This document shows positions 35,695-43,737 of a stretch of 64,000 bases of DNA, piece after piece (the first letter of the stretch is position 1; the number at the start of each line of letters is the position of its first letter). Position numbers and translations under genes: made by a program. The stretch is taken from the NCBI GenBank assembly GCA_016125185.1, contig WGMG01000006.1:1054001-1118000 (forward strand), in the 5' to 3' direction. Origin of the DNA: Armatimonadota bacterium. Lineage in GTDB: Bacteria > Armatimonadota > Fimbriimonadia > Fimbriimonadales > Fimbriimonadaceae. The notes under the pieces are model-generated. The model searched no databases, had not been told where the DNA came from, and worked only from the letters and a program-made list of their open reading frames with translations.

Positions 35695-36075
35695 CTAGCT
35701 TGAATCGCCCATATTGGTCCGAATTTGCTTTAACGTCTGAATGACCTTGTCAAGTGCTGGACCAAACTGGGAGTTCTCCGGTCCAGACGGAAATCTATCC
35801 TTATTCTGAGTTAGCCATTGCTCCAGTTCCTTTATAGAGGCTGTACATGCTTTCAAGTTCTGGTTTTCCTGGCTAAGCGATTCGGCTTCATTAATGAGTT
35901 CGTTACAAACTCTCCATATGCCAGCCGCCTGGAGTCCCCATTCTCCGGGAAAATTTCCTCCAAACGCAGTTTTAGAATCTATGGTTCCGTAAAGTTCTAT
36001 CGGAATTTGGCGAGTAGTATTAGGCGCAAGTCCGACTTCCGTGACTACAACTCTTCCGAATGAACGTGACGACAT
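35695..36075 (-). CDS. Hypothetical protein, soluble
   Basis: 126 aa. Mixed N-terminal strands (GRVVVTEVGLAPN, IPIELYGTID) followed by a helical, probably coiled-coil half (ELINEAESLSQENQNLKACT, SIKELEQWLTQNKDRF). No recognised domain. Its start overlaps the end of the upstream 88-aa gene by 31 bp, so the two are coupled. Island cargo. Confidence 0.55.
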   Translation of the reverse strand: MSSRSFGRVVVTEVGLAPNTTRQIPIELYGTIDSKTAFGGNFPGEWGLQAAGIWRVCNELINEAESLSQENQNLKACTASIKELEQWLTQNKDRFPSGPENSQFGPALDKVIQTLKQIRTNMGDSS

Positions 36076-36311
36076 TCGGTCATTTTACTTTGCAATTGGG
36101 CAAGTTCATCCATCTCGCTTTTTCGCCGCTCATTTGCGGTTCTGTGGTCAAGAATTGCTCGTTCCTGTTCGAGCCGTATTTGCTCAAGTTTCCTAGCAAG
36201 CCTTATAGTTGAGCTCACAAGGTCTTCTGCTTGTTTGTGTTCAATGCTCTGGCACTTATTATCTTTGGGAGGCTGGATTGAAATTATATGGGCATCGACA
36301 GAATTGTTCAT
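36045..36311 (-). CDS. Hypothetical small coiled-coil protein
   Basis: 88 aa from the ATG at 36311 (MNNSVDAHIISIQPP). The C-terminal two thirds is a long charged helix (LARKLEQIRLEQERAILDHR, RRKSEMDELAQLQSKM), probably a coiled coil. A longer frame from 36350 would run through the 36322-36357 hairpin and is less likely. No family recognised. Confidence 0.5.
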   Translation of the reverse strand: MNNSVDAHIISIQPPKDNKCQSIEHKQAEDLVSSTIRLARKLEQIRLEQERAILDHRTANERRKSEMDELAQLQSKMTECRHVHSEEL

Positions 36312-36321
36312 GCCCCGACTT

Positions 36322-36357
36322 ATACAGGATGCAGTCGGGGCGGACTGCACCCTGTAT
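36322..36357. repeat. 15-bp inverted repeat (hairpin) upstream of a small gene
   Basis: Arms 36322-36336 and 36343-36357 match at 14 of 15 positions (core TGCAGTC / GACTGCA, loop GGGGCG). It lies 11 bp before the ATG at 36311 on the minus strand; no T-run follows. The loop sequence AGTCGGGGC recurs inverted at 36312-36320 beside the start codon, so alternative RNA folds could hide or expose the start. Confidence 0.6.
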
Positions 36358-36436
36358 TCAGTCGGTTATACCGCTTCAAGTGGGAGTTGAGAATGCTCAC
36401 GAACGGTTGAAGCTGAAATAAGCAGTTGCTCCCGGA

Positions 36437-37213
36437 TTATTTTTCGCCAATATCCCAGTAGTGGACATTGAGATTAATTACATCTTTCATGAAAATTACA
36501 AGATAGTCGGAGTCAGTAATCCAAACGAATGGAGCATACACGTCCATCCCGTTCTTTTCCTGTTCGAGAACATCAGATAAAACTGCCCGTTGGGCACAAA
36601 TAAGAAGAATTCTGTCAAGAGTTCCATCGTCGGCGAAATAGTACTTGTCTACAATTCCTCGGTATATAAACGTTTTGCTGTCTTGTTCAACAAGAACGGA
36701 TGTAAAGACAGCATCAACGTTGCTGCTCGGGAACGGTCCAGCCATTTTGTCGAAATCAAGGATATTGGATTCGAAAAGGTAATACCAAGGATGGTCAAAA
36801 CGCAACAACCTCGATTGCAGGTCACACCTACCGGCCCGGACAAAAACGTGCAAAATAACCGCAAACAAGTATGAGCATATGTACAAGACCGAGAAATACG
36901 CTGCGATTGCTCCAGCATTTGACGAGACATTTTTTAAAGCTAGGCTAAACTTGTCATTTCCGCTCGCGGGCCCGAAAAGTAGGGCCATAGCGTATTCTAT
37001 GTTTACTCTTTTTTGCGGATAGAAATGGTCGATTCCAGTAATAAATGCCAAGTGAAGTACGACTGAAATCACTGCGCTGAATGCAGCTTCTTCGGCAATA
37101 GATTTGGCTTTGAATGGATGAGCCTGGAACGTTCCTCGCAAATATGAATTACGTGCAATAACGCCTGGCAACAGGAGAAGGAGTATTAGAAGCGCAGGCG
37201 CAGCGAAGTTCAT
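36437..37213 (-). CDS. Membrane protein resembling DUF6338
   Basis: 258 aa. Three hydrophobic segments: 4-20 (AAPALLILLLLLPGVIA), about 45-62 and about 98-120 (AAYFSVLYICSYLFAVILHV). The C-terminal ~130 residues are soluble (VDAVFTSVLVEQDSKTFIYRG, DSDYLVIFMKDVINLNVHYW), with a beta-rich pattern like DUF6338 proteins. Function unknown. Such proteins occur in defence neighbourhoods, but I cannot confirm membership without a profile search. Confidence 0.6.
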   Translation of the reverse strand: MNFAAPALLILLLLLPGVIARNSYLRGTFQAHPFKAKSIAEEAAFSAVISVVLHLAFITGIDHFYPQKRVNIEYAMALLFGPASGNDKFSLALKNVSSNAGAIAAYFSVLYICSYLFAVILHVFVRAGRCDLQSRLLRFDHPWYYLFESNILDFDKMAGPFPSSNVDAVFTSVLVEQDSKTFIYRGIVDKYYFADDGTLDRILLICAQRAVLSDVLEQEKNGMDVYAPFVWITDSDYLVIFMKDVINLNVHYWDIGEK

Positions 37214-37230
37214 CGACCTCGCTTATATTA

Positions 37231-37419
37231 TCACTCTGGGTTAGAATTTGGATTAGTAATACGACCGGACCGGTCGGTTGCGCTCCTGATGACATAAGTT
37301 TTGTTGCCGTATCGAAACTCTCGCAGTCCCTCGGGCTTAAAAGCAGCGTCCACCATGTCACGTCGGGCTCGGGAATCCCGCAGAATCTCTTTCACCAAAT
37401 TGGATTTGTGAGCTTCCAT
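37231..37419 (-). CDS. Small hypothetical protein
   Basis: 62 aa, MEAHKSNLVKEILRDSRARR... with a KTYVIRSATD strand and a polar tail. An AGAGAG ribosome-site-like sequence precedes the ATG. It lies 17 bp upstream of the DUF6338-like gene and may be co-transcribed. No family recognised. Confidence 0.5.
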   Translation of the reverse strand: MEAHKSNLVKEILRDSRARRDMVDAAFKPEGLREFRYGNKTYVIRSATDRSGRITNPNSNPE

Positions 37420-37441
37420 GTCTCTCTATTATGACGCCTGA

Positions 37442-37488
37442 AGGGCTTTCACTACTGCGTGGAGCGCAAATATTGAAGTAAAAGCCCT
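37442..37488. terminator. Inverted repeat between nuclease and small gene
   Basis: 11 of 12 matching arms (37442-37453 AGGGCTTTCACT and 37477-37488) with a 23-nt loop, followed on the plus strand by GCTTTTAG. It sits just past the stop of the nuclease gene (37500) on the minus strand. The loop is long, so a terminator role is only possible. Confidence 0.3.
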
Positions 37489-37499
37489 GCTTTTAGAGT

Positions 37500-38501
37500 T
37501 CATGCAGCTTCAAGCGGAAGTTGAGCCTGCGCACCAAGGACGTCTTTTCCAGCTTTGCAGATAGGCAGAAATGAACAGAGACGGCAGTTGTGTGGCACTG
37601 GTTTGGGCTGGAAGTCCTCGAAGTCGGCGAAGAAGACGTTGCTTCCATGCTCATCCTGCATCTTATGCACCATGTTCATTTCCTGACCATGATGGTTGAC
37701 AATTTCAGTTCTAATCTGGTCCAGCTCATTTGAATTGACTTCATGCGCAACCCACGCTGGACGAGAATGTAAGAAGTACGGAACGGTACGAACTGACTCA
37801 AGGGCAATGTTCGAGTTAAGTGCGTAGAGTGAGTAGGCCGTCAACTGCTTCCTGCAGCTTTGATATGAGCTTGCTGAGAATTTGCCAGTTTTCCAGTCGA
37901 TGAAGAAGAACTCGCCCTCGTGCCTCAACGCGAGGTCGTAAGGCGTGTAGATGCGTAGGCCATTGCACTCGCTAAGTCCAAGTTTTGCCGACGCATCAAC
38001 ATACGGAACTGCCGAGTTCGAGTTGTTGACATCAAGCCATTCCTTTCTGTCCGTCGTTTGCAGGAACTGCAGGGCCGGCGATTGGTAGAAGGCATCCAGT
38101 CCGTCGGACACGGCTTTTCGACCCGCATTTTCAAGTTCTTCACTCGGCCCAGAGTTGAAGTGGTGCATCAGGACGGACCCCGCACCCGGATTCTTTCCAT
38201 CTTTTACCTTGCGTGCAAGGGCCAAGCTGTCGCTGAGCGCAGTGTCGAATCTCTGAATCGCATATTCTTTTGGGTTTGGTCCGAGGACACCATTCTTCTT
38301 ATATTGGTGCAGCGTAACTGCAATGAAAGAATGGATGATGTCTCCGACGAGGAGGGGAATCGTACGCGCATTTTTCAAGAAAATGTACGTATTCTGCCTT
38401 TCTTCGCCCCATGGGTAGTAGTTGTAAGCAAACGCCCGGGGGCACCGCTTCAGCAGAGCTTGTCGCGAACAACTCCAACTTACGTTCCTTGCTGTGCCCA
38501 T
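37500..38501 (-). CDS. PD-(D/E)XK nuclease of the RecB/Cas4 type with Fe-S cysteines
   Basis: 333 aa. All RecB-family motifs are visible: motif I His (GDIIHSF, H57), motif II Asp (YTPYDLAL, D189), motif III D-x-K (IDWKTGK, D202/K204) and the QxxxY motif (KQLTAYSLY, Q219/Y223). Cysteines C20 (RCPRAFAY), C306, C309 and C315 (CRLCSFLPIC) match the Cas4/AddB four-Cys [4Fe-4S] arrangement. So it should be a metal-dependent DNA nuclease, active-site intact. Its ATG lies inside the end of the DDE-protein gene (22-bp overlap), implying the two are made together. No cas genes or CRISPR array are nearby, so it is not an adaptation Cas4. Confidence 0.85.
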   Translation of the reverse strand: MGTARNVSWSCSRQALLKRCPRAFAYNYYPWGEERQNTYIFLKNARTIPLLVGDIIHSFIAVTLHQYKKNGVLGPNPKEYAIQRFDTALSDSLALARKVKDGKNPGAGSVLMHHFNSGPSEELENAGRKAVSDGLDAFYQSPALQFLQTTDRKEWLDVNNSNSAVPYVDASAKLGLSECNGLRIYTPYDLALRHEGEFFFIDWKTGKFSASSYQSCRKQLTAYSLYALNSNIALESVRTVPYFLHSRPAWVAHEVNSNELDQIRTEIVNHHGQEMNMVHKMQDEHGSNVFFADFEDFQPKPVPHNCRLCSFLPICKAGKDVLGAQAQLPLEAA

Positions 38502-39532
38502 GTGAAGCCCTCCTGCAGTTCAGTCCCAAAGTCAATCCATTCCCGATTTGCTTTTCTCGTGGACGCATTTGGTGTGGGTCGACCACTGGACCGCCAATAT
38601 GGAACTGCCTTAACGCTCATTACGGCCGTGGCAAGTTCAGGAAGCATTGCCAATGGCGTTGAGAATCTTCTTCCTTCAAACCGGAAGCAATACTCGTCCA
38701 AATAGCCCTGGATATGACGCTTCGAAAATGAACCTTGATGACATCCCCTGAGAATCCTTTTCAGCAAGGAGAAGACGCGGTGAATTCTAGGCAAATATCC
38801 TTCTGCGACTTTGCTACCGTCGCGCATTCTGTTTGACTGGTTTTCCTTGTAGGCAACCATGGGAGCATGGAAGAACTGCGGAGAACGATATGGACTGCCG
38901 TCTGAAAAGATAATTGAGCCAGGTGCAATTTGGTCTGACTGAAATGTGCGGACCTCTTTAGCGATGGTCTTGTTGCTTGTGACGAGTCTGAGTCTCGCGC
39001 GGCCGCTTCCAGATTTTCGCTGTTCAACCGCACCCGCAACGATGGTTTTAGTTGGGTCGGATAAACCAGCGAGGTTGGCACCTTCCTTTTTGGAGCCAAA
39101 TACCATCAAGTCGGCTTCGACCGCCCCCGTCAATGGTGGGCGGCCATCCATTTCTTTGCTGATTGCTCGACGGATTTCCCGGAGCCAGCGCAAAGCGGTG
39201 TTATAGCTTCCAAAACCCATCACCCGTTTCAATTCCAGCGCACTAATGCTCTGCTTGGAACTGATAACGTAGAACAACGCTGTGAGCCACTCACGGAGCG
39301 GCTTTCGCGAATTGTGCAGAACGGTTCCGGACCTAAGGGAGGTTGCCTTGTCGCAAGAAGCACAAATCCATTCTTCGCGCTTAGTGCGAAGATAAGCCAT
39401 CTGGAATCCGCAATGAGGACATACAAAGCCGTTTGGCCAACGAACGCTGAACAAGTAGTCGCGACAAGCCTCTTCCGTTCCGAAAGTGTCGTGGAATTCC
39501 AGCGTCGTTCTGGGGAAATTAGCAAAATTCAT
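38480..39532 (-). CDS. IS1595/ISXO2-like DDE protein with altered third catalytic position
   Basis: 350 aa. N-terminal zinc ribbon (CPHC 38-41, CASC 57-60), the IS1595 helical linker (SLRSGTVLHNSRKPLREWL), then an RNase-H-like core: D141 in VEAD, D211 in FSDGSPY. The third site normally reads E or N seven residues before Lys (E-x6-K); here it is H251-x6-K258 in IHRVFSLLKRI. The ATG at 39532 follows GGAGGGG; the 350 residues slightly exceed usual IS1595 transposases. It overlaps the upstream 134-aa gene by 14 bp and the nuclease by 22 bp, and has no IS-type inverted repeats tightly around it. It may serve the whole island rather than being a lone IS. Confidence 0.85.
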   Translation of the reverse strand: MNFANFPRTTLEFHDTFGTEEACRDYLFSVRWPNGFVCPHCGFQMAYLRTKREEWICASCDKATSLRSGTVLHNSRKPLREWLTALFYVISSKQSISALELKRVMGFGSYNTALRWLREIRRAISKEMDGRPPLTGAVEADLMVFGSKKEGANLAGLSDPTKTIVAGAVEQRKSGSGRARLRLVTSNKTIAKEVRTFQSDQIAPGSIIFSDGSPYRSPQFFHAPMVAYKENQSNRMRDGSKVAEGYLPRIHRVFSLLKRILRGCHQGSFSKRHIQGYLDEYCFRFEGRRFSTPLAMLPELATAVMSVKAVPYWRSSGRPTPNASTRKANREWIDFGTELQEGFTWAQQGT

Positions 39533-39923
39533 ATTCCCCTCCGCAAGCATTGCATCTTGCAATCGGGCGATACATTTGCAACCATTCCCAAAGCTTTCTG
39601 TTGTCGGAAAGGTCCATATTCAGCCTTACAATAACGTAACTGGCAAGTTGGTCGGTAAACGAAACGTTCTCGACACAAGGAATCGTTGAGAGGGCTACTA
39701 CAACGTGCATCATCGTTTCCTCGTCATCAAAGTTACTTTTCAGGAGCCATAACGTTGCCTCGGCGTAGCTATCGGTTCTTTCCCAACTCAGGCTGTGGAA
39801 CATGTATTCGACTTCATTCGGCCCTGAAATCCTGAATCCAAAGCGTCGAGATGCAGCTTCCAAGAAAATCGCTCGAGCAGTCAATTCCATCGCAATTTCC
39901 GTGTTGTAGCCAATCTGGTTCAT
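39519..39923 (-). CDS. Hypothetical protein, first of the DDE-nuclease trio
   Basis: 134 aa. Soluble, mixed alpha/beta (SRRFGFRISGPNEVEYMFHS, EATLWLLKSNFDDEETMMHV) with a C-terminal cysteine cluster (CNACGGEYEFC) that could bind zinc. No domain recognised. Its last codons contain the ribosome site of the DDE protein, a close coupling that suggests a shared function, perhaps target or partner binding. That role is inference from gene order only. Confidence 0.6.
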   Translation of the reverse strand: MNQIGYNTEIAMELTARAIFLEAASRRFGFRISGPNEVEYMFHSLSWERTDSYAEATLWLLKSNFDDEETMMHVVVALSTIPCVENVSFTDQLASYVIVRLNMDLSDNRKLWEWLQMYRPIARCNACGGEYEFC

Positions 39924-40101
39924 GCGTTACCTCCGAGGAAAGTTCTCGCGCCTTGGGTAGGCAAATTAACGAAACGGTTGTGAGATTTACTTCTAAATGA
40001 CATTTAATCACCATCTAAGGCTCCATTTGAGCCATAGATTTATTAAACGCCGCTCGCTTCGGTAAATGGACCGGGGCCTTTACCAGTTTGGGCCAGTTAA
40101 A

Positions 40102-40395
40102 TTACTTGTTTGAGCTCAGGAAATGGCGATTTCCATCATCGAGACCCGCCGGAAAGAGTTCTTCGGCAGGCTTTTGCAGGATGCTAATGAGAACGGCAGC
40201 TGTCTTCAATCTGGGTCGAGTCCACCCCAATTCCAGACCCTTAATGGTCGAAACCGAAACTGGATTGAAGCGAACTGGGTCTTGAACGACCAATTGCTCG
40301 GCCAGCTTAGTGAGTTGGTCACGAGTGAGTAATTTCTCTTCTCGAACTGCCCGAAGGTTATTCGGATATTTCCCTCGGACTTTCTCGTTCGGCAT
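40102..40395 (-). CDS. Xre-type helix-turn-helix regulator
   Basis: 97 aa. HTH_3 fold: NLRAVREEKLLTRDQLTKLA, recognition region VSVSTIKGLELGWTRPRLKT, and AAVLISILQKPAEELFP. Longer loop than usual between helices 2 and 3 (VVQDPVRFNP). The ATG at 40395 is used; a TTG is one codon upstream. It lies 178 bp before the trio on the same strand and may regulate it. The intervening 39924-40101 holds a 5-bp hairpin (40019-40033) but no gene. Confidence 0.75.
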   Translation of the reverse strand: MPNEKVRGKYPNNLRAVREEKLLTRDQLTKLAEQLVVQDPVRFNPVSVSTIKGLELGWTRPRLKTAAVLISILQKPAEELFPAGLDDGNRHFLSSNK

Positions 40396-40433
40396 CAAGC
40401 ATATTATTGGCTTGAGCGAATCGAATTTTCAAT

Positions 40434-41159
40434 CTACTTCAGGACGACATTGTTTTCATATCGCCATAGTTTCCCGCTGGCGTCGCGTCGATATGTCAGT
40501 AGCGTAATGGCGTCTCCTGGATGCTTACCGAATGTGGCGTCGGCCAATGGGTCACCCGAATTAAAGCTGTTGAGGATGCTTCCGTTGGCCGCAATAAGGA
40601 AGTCTCCTGCTCGAATTCCGCTGTTCCATGCTGGACCTCCCTTGCTAATTGAATTGACGTACCAGCCCTGGCCAGGAGACAAGCCGCACTCCTGAGCGTT
40701 TGACGCAAGTATCGGTTCAAGACTCACACCAATCCCACTTGGCTTGGCATTCTCGGCACTCCGCCCTGATGTGACTTGATTCGCAGTCGCTCCCAGCTCA
40801 ATCAAATGCTCGACGAAGCCATTTCCATCACGCAAAGCCAGAGATTTTGGCTTAGCCGAGTAGTTGTAGTCCACGATGGTCAAAGAAATTTTGGCTCCAG
40901 AGGGTCCAGTCACCACAAGGTATGGATAGTCGACTGCGTACTTCAACACGTTGCCGTTGGAATCCGTATACGAACCATCTGACTTAAAGTTATAAATCGT
41001 TCCAAGTTCTTGGCTCTTCCACGAGCCCACTAGGTTGGCCTCCATGGCGACGCCTTGCGAAGCGTGTCCAACCGATGAGCAGGATGCCATCACCAAAGCG
41101 GTTAACGCTAATGCAACACACATATCTATTTTTGAGAAGTAACTTGCCATTTGTGCCAT
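40434..41159 (-). CDS. Lipoprotein with a C-terminal PDZ domain
   Basis: 241 aa. Signal with lipobox MASC near residue 27, a lipocalin-like/DUF-type strand region (LVGSWKSQELGTIYNFKSDG, about 40-120), and a PDZ domain (about 145-235: GIGVSLEPILASN, VNSISKGGPAWNSGIRAGDFLI). No protease domain, so it is probably a binding or sensing lipoprotein. ATG at 41159; 41150 is an alternative. It is divergent from the Xre regulator at 41236, with operator-like repeats between. Confidence 0.75.
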   Translation of the reverse strand: MAQMASYFSKIDMCVALALTALVMASCSSVGHASQGVAMEANLVGSWKSQELGTIYNFKSDGSYTDSNGNVLKYAVDYPYLVVTGPSGAKISLTIVDYNYSAKPKSLALRDGNGFVEHLIELGATANQVTSGRSAENAKPSGIGVSLEPILASNAQECGLSPGQGWYVNSISKGGPAWNSGIRAGDFLIAANGSILNSFNSGDPLADATFGKHPGDAITLLTYRRDASGKLWRYENNVVLK

Positions 41160-41199
41160 ATGTCTATCTTTGACATAAGTATATGTCTATCTTGGGCAT
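41160..41199. promoter_or_regulatory. Tandem operator-like sites between divergent genes
   Basis: Two copies of the site ATGTC-TATCTTT-GACAT: 41160-41176 (perfect 5-bp dyad) and 41183-41199 (ATGTC-TATCTTG-GGCAT), 23 bp apart. A third, weaker match lies inside the PDZ gene (about 41123-41138). The arrangement suggests binding by the adjacent Xre protein and control of both divergent genes. Confidence 0.65.
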
Positions 41200-41235
41200 G
41201 TCGATGATTGAAAGTCAAGCTATGGGCCATAGGCC

Positions 41236-41529
41236 GTGGTCAAGTCGATTTATTCGAATGAATACAAACTGATGGTTCGTCTCCTTCGAGAGGCGAGGGA
41301 AGGTCATGGCATAACGCAAGAGCAAGTTGCACAGAAACTAGACATAACGGCTTCGATGCTCTCGAAGTGGGAACTTGGACAACGGCGGATTGACCTGCGT
41401 GAATTGTCCCTATATCTTCAAGCATGCGGTGTTGACATCGTTGAGTTCGTCAGTTCCTGGCAACAAGCTATCGGTGACGGCGATGGAACCATAAGTCTCA
41501 AGAAGGGCAGACCTGGCGCACGCAATTAG
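41236..41529 (+). CDS. Xre-family repressor
   Basis: 97 aa. HTH_3: MVRLLREAREGHGITQEQVAQ, KLDITASMLSKWELGQRRID, LRELSLYLQACGVDIVEF. GTG start at 41236. It is followed 21 bp later by the convergent 3' end of the membrane gene. Likely binds the repeats at 41160-41199. Confidence 0.85.
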   Translation: MVKSIYSNEYKLMVRLLREAREGHGITQEQVAQKLDITASMLSKWELGQRRIDLRELSLYLQACGVDIVEFVSSWQQAIGDGDGTISLKKGRPGARN

Positions 41530-41550
41530 TCCGTCGCCATGAAATGATAG

Positions 41551-42381
41551 TTAGCTTTGCCCAATTGAATTTGGCTGGGAACTCGCTGAACTTTCGAACT
41601 GAGGCACCGCACTATTTAAACGGTTGGCCTCAAAAAGAGCTTTGCGCTTCTCACGTTCTTCTTCCATTCGCTCCTGTTCAAACAGGCGATTCTCAAGAAC
41701 AGACATATCAAGCTTCTTCACATCAACTTCTTTTCTGTCAAAGTACACTTTGAGCTCGTTGAGGTATGTAAGGCTAGGAGGACGGAAAGTTTTCAACTTT
41801 CTTTTCGTAACGAATACATCGGAAGCAAGTGCTTCCTCAGCATCAACCAGAGCACGAAGGTCACTTATCAATGCAGATGCATGGCCATATGCATCCCCAG
41901 CTTGACCATATTCAAACGACCTCGCGTCAAGGGTGAATCCTAAGCTTCCATCCATTACAAAACTTACATAGGAACTAAGGTGCTTGTCTGGAAGGTTGCA
42001 CCAGTCGGGAATCAACCCATATTTCTCGGCTTCAAGAAGTGCCTCATCAGACAGTCGTGCGAAGTTATCGACATGACGCTCATAATTTGCTTGAGACCTT
42101 AAAGCTACTTCTTCAAGATTCGACTTTTTGTTGAGGTCAGAATAACGGGCATCACCCGCCGCAGACCTTGCTCCAACCACCGCGGCGATTAACCTTCGAA
42201 GTGTATCGGCCTTTTCCAAGTGGCGGTCCCGAGTGCGAACAGCAATGGCATGTCGACGGTCGATACCTTCCTTATATTTGGCAACCAGGATATTCCCGAG
42301 AATTGTTCCTCCTCCAATCGTGAGGAGGACAGGAATAAGAATTGTCCACCAATTAACTGCTTGTTGCGTCGCGTCAGCCAC
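41551..42381 (-). CDS. Hypothetical membrane-anchored protein
   Basis: 276 aa. One TM helix at 11-32 (WWTILIPVLLTIGGGTILGNIL) then a long helical cytoplasmic region (YKEGIDRRHAIAVRTRDRHLE, LKTFRPPSLTYLNELKVYF) ending in a charged helix and Ser/Gln-rich tail. No domain recognised. Single-TM proteins of this kind occur in phage-defence islands, but no function can be assigned. Confidence 0.6.
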   Translation of the reverse strand: MADATQQAVNWWTILIPVLLTIGGGTILGNILVAKYKEGIDRRHAIAVRTRDRHLEKADTLRRLIAAVVGARSAAGDARYSDLNKKSNLEEVALRSQANYERHVDNFARLSDEALLEAEKYGLIPDWCNLPDKHLSSYVSFVMDGSLGFTLDARSFEYGQAGDAYGHASALISDLRALVDAEEALASDVFVTKRKLKTFRPPSLTYLNELKVYFDRKEVDVKKLDMSVLENRLFEQERMEEEREKRKALFEANRLNSAVPQFESSASSQPNSIGQS

Positions 42382-42501
42382 TTCCTAATATTTAACTACG
42401 GAATGAGGGCATCGGGTCGTTACACACAGCAAAACTGAATTCGTTGACGGCAACAAAGACATAACTCTCTGGCCAACATTACGCGCCTCCGTGTAAGCTG
42501 T

Positions 42502-43737
42502 GTGCGGATGCGGATAACTAAGCAGCCGAGTGGTGGTTCAAGCAGAACGGGAGGCCGAGGCGAATTCGAATTAGCGGAAGACGTTCCCGGTGGGCCTCGA
42601 GTAACGGACCTTTTTGAACATGACCTCATTCTGCAATATGGTTCTGTTGAACTGCCAACCGGAATATTTCTGACCAAACAAGGTGGTAAACGACGCCTCC
42701 GACTTCGAAACAATCGTGAGACTTTCCACATTGGGAGGCAAGCCGCGGCAATCCTGATGTTGCCAACACCAATTAGAGATGAGGCAAGACTTGAGGGCGG
42801 TCAACCAGTGCTCCGTTCGGACGGTTACTTGCTCCACCATATAGAATTGGAAGAAGTTGAGGTCCTTAGACCAGTCACTTTAGAGGATGGCGTCGTGAAA
42901 TCTCCGGGCCTATTTAGAGCCAGAGCCAATACCATCATTTATGGCAATCAGGCGTTCCAAGCTGAGACATTGGCGATAGGACAACGTGTAAAAGAAATAG
43001 AACTCTTATGGCATGCCCGCAATAGCTTCCCAAGCGACCTCTCTAATCTTCTTGCGATGCACGAGTCTGCAGTTAAGTCTGGCTCGGCCGTGCCAAAAGC
43101 GCTGACCCAAATCGTTGAGTCCATTCAGAAAACGTTCGCAGCATTCTCTGCCGACATGGGAGTTGTCTACAGCGAACGCGAAGACGTCGTTCCAGCTATG
43201 CTCCGAGCCCTCCGGGAAGAAGTGGATGAGAAGGACAAGCCTCTATCCCTCGAGCAAATCCCACCGGACCAGTTGGACATTCGCCGGCGTGAAATCGAAA
43301 AGTGGCAAACCTGGGCAAGGCGACGCGGACCTCAGAGTACAAAGTTTAAACGGGAGGTTAGGGAGGCATACGATTGGACATGCCTCGTTTGCGGAAATAG
43401 ATTTCCTCCAACTGACATAAGCCGCAATCCTGGAGTAGATGCTGCTCACATTTTGCCGTGGTCAGATTTTGACCTTGACCATGTAAGCAATGGTCTATGT
43501 TTGTGCAAACTTCATCACTGGGCGTTCGATGAGGGAATTCTTAGGATTGTTCACAGAGAAGGACAATACTTAGTCGAACTGGCTCCAGGTGCTGAAGAGC
43601 GCATTCTGCAACCCCAGTTTTCGCTAGAATCGTTGCGAGCGGTGACGGGAGTTATTCCGTCCTACAGACTTCCCAATGCTATTGCGGAAAGACCGAATCC
43701 ACTATTGCTAAGCAGGCTATACGAGGAGCTGAACTAA
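42502..43737 (+). CDS. HNH endonuclease, likely restriction nuclease
   Basis: 411 aa. N-terminal ~250 residues have mixed strands (LILQYGSVELPTGIFLTK) and helices, possibly a recognition domain. The C-terminal HNH domain (about 290-360) contains CLVCGNRF with zinc-type CxxC, DAAHILPWSDF (HNH His) and NGLCLCKLHHWAFDEG. It converges with the cytosine methyltransferase, stops overlapping by 4 bp. That pairing and the Vsr nearby suggest the nuclease of a type II restriction-modification system; recognition sequence unknown. GTG start at 42502. Confidence 0.82.
   Translation: MRMRITKQPSGGSSRTGGRGEFELAEDVPGGPRVTDLFEHDLILQYGSVELPTGIFLTKQGGKRRLRLRNNRETFHIGRQAAAILMLPTPIRDEARLEGGQPVLRSDGYLLHHIELEEVEVLRPVTLEDGVVKSPGLFRARANTIIYGNQAFQAETLAIGQRVKEIELLWHARNSFPSDLSNLLAMHESAVKSGSAVPKALTQIVESIQKTFAAFSADMGVVYSEREDVVPAMLRALREEVDEKDKPLSLEQIPPDQLDIRRREIEKWQTWARRRGPQSTKFKREVREAYDWTCLVCGNRFPPTDISRNPGVDAAHILPWSDFDLDHVSNGLCLCKLHHWAFDEGILRIVHREGQYLVELAPGAEERILQPQFSLESLRAVTGVIPSYRLPNAIAERPNPLLLSRLYEELN

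Noticed and set aside
37500-38501. CRISPR-associated Cas4
   Set aside because: No cas genes and no repeat-spacer array were seen; the DDE protein overlap indicates another role.
40019-40033. Hairpin GGCTC-CATTT-GAGCC upstream of the trio
   Set aside because: Five-bp stem without supporting promoter or terminator features.
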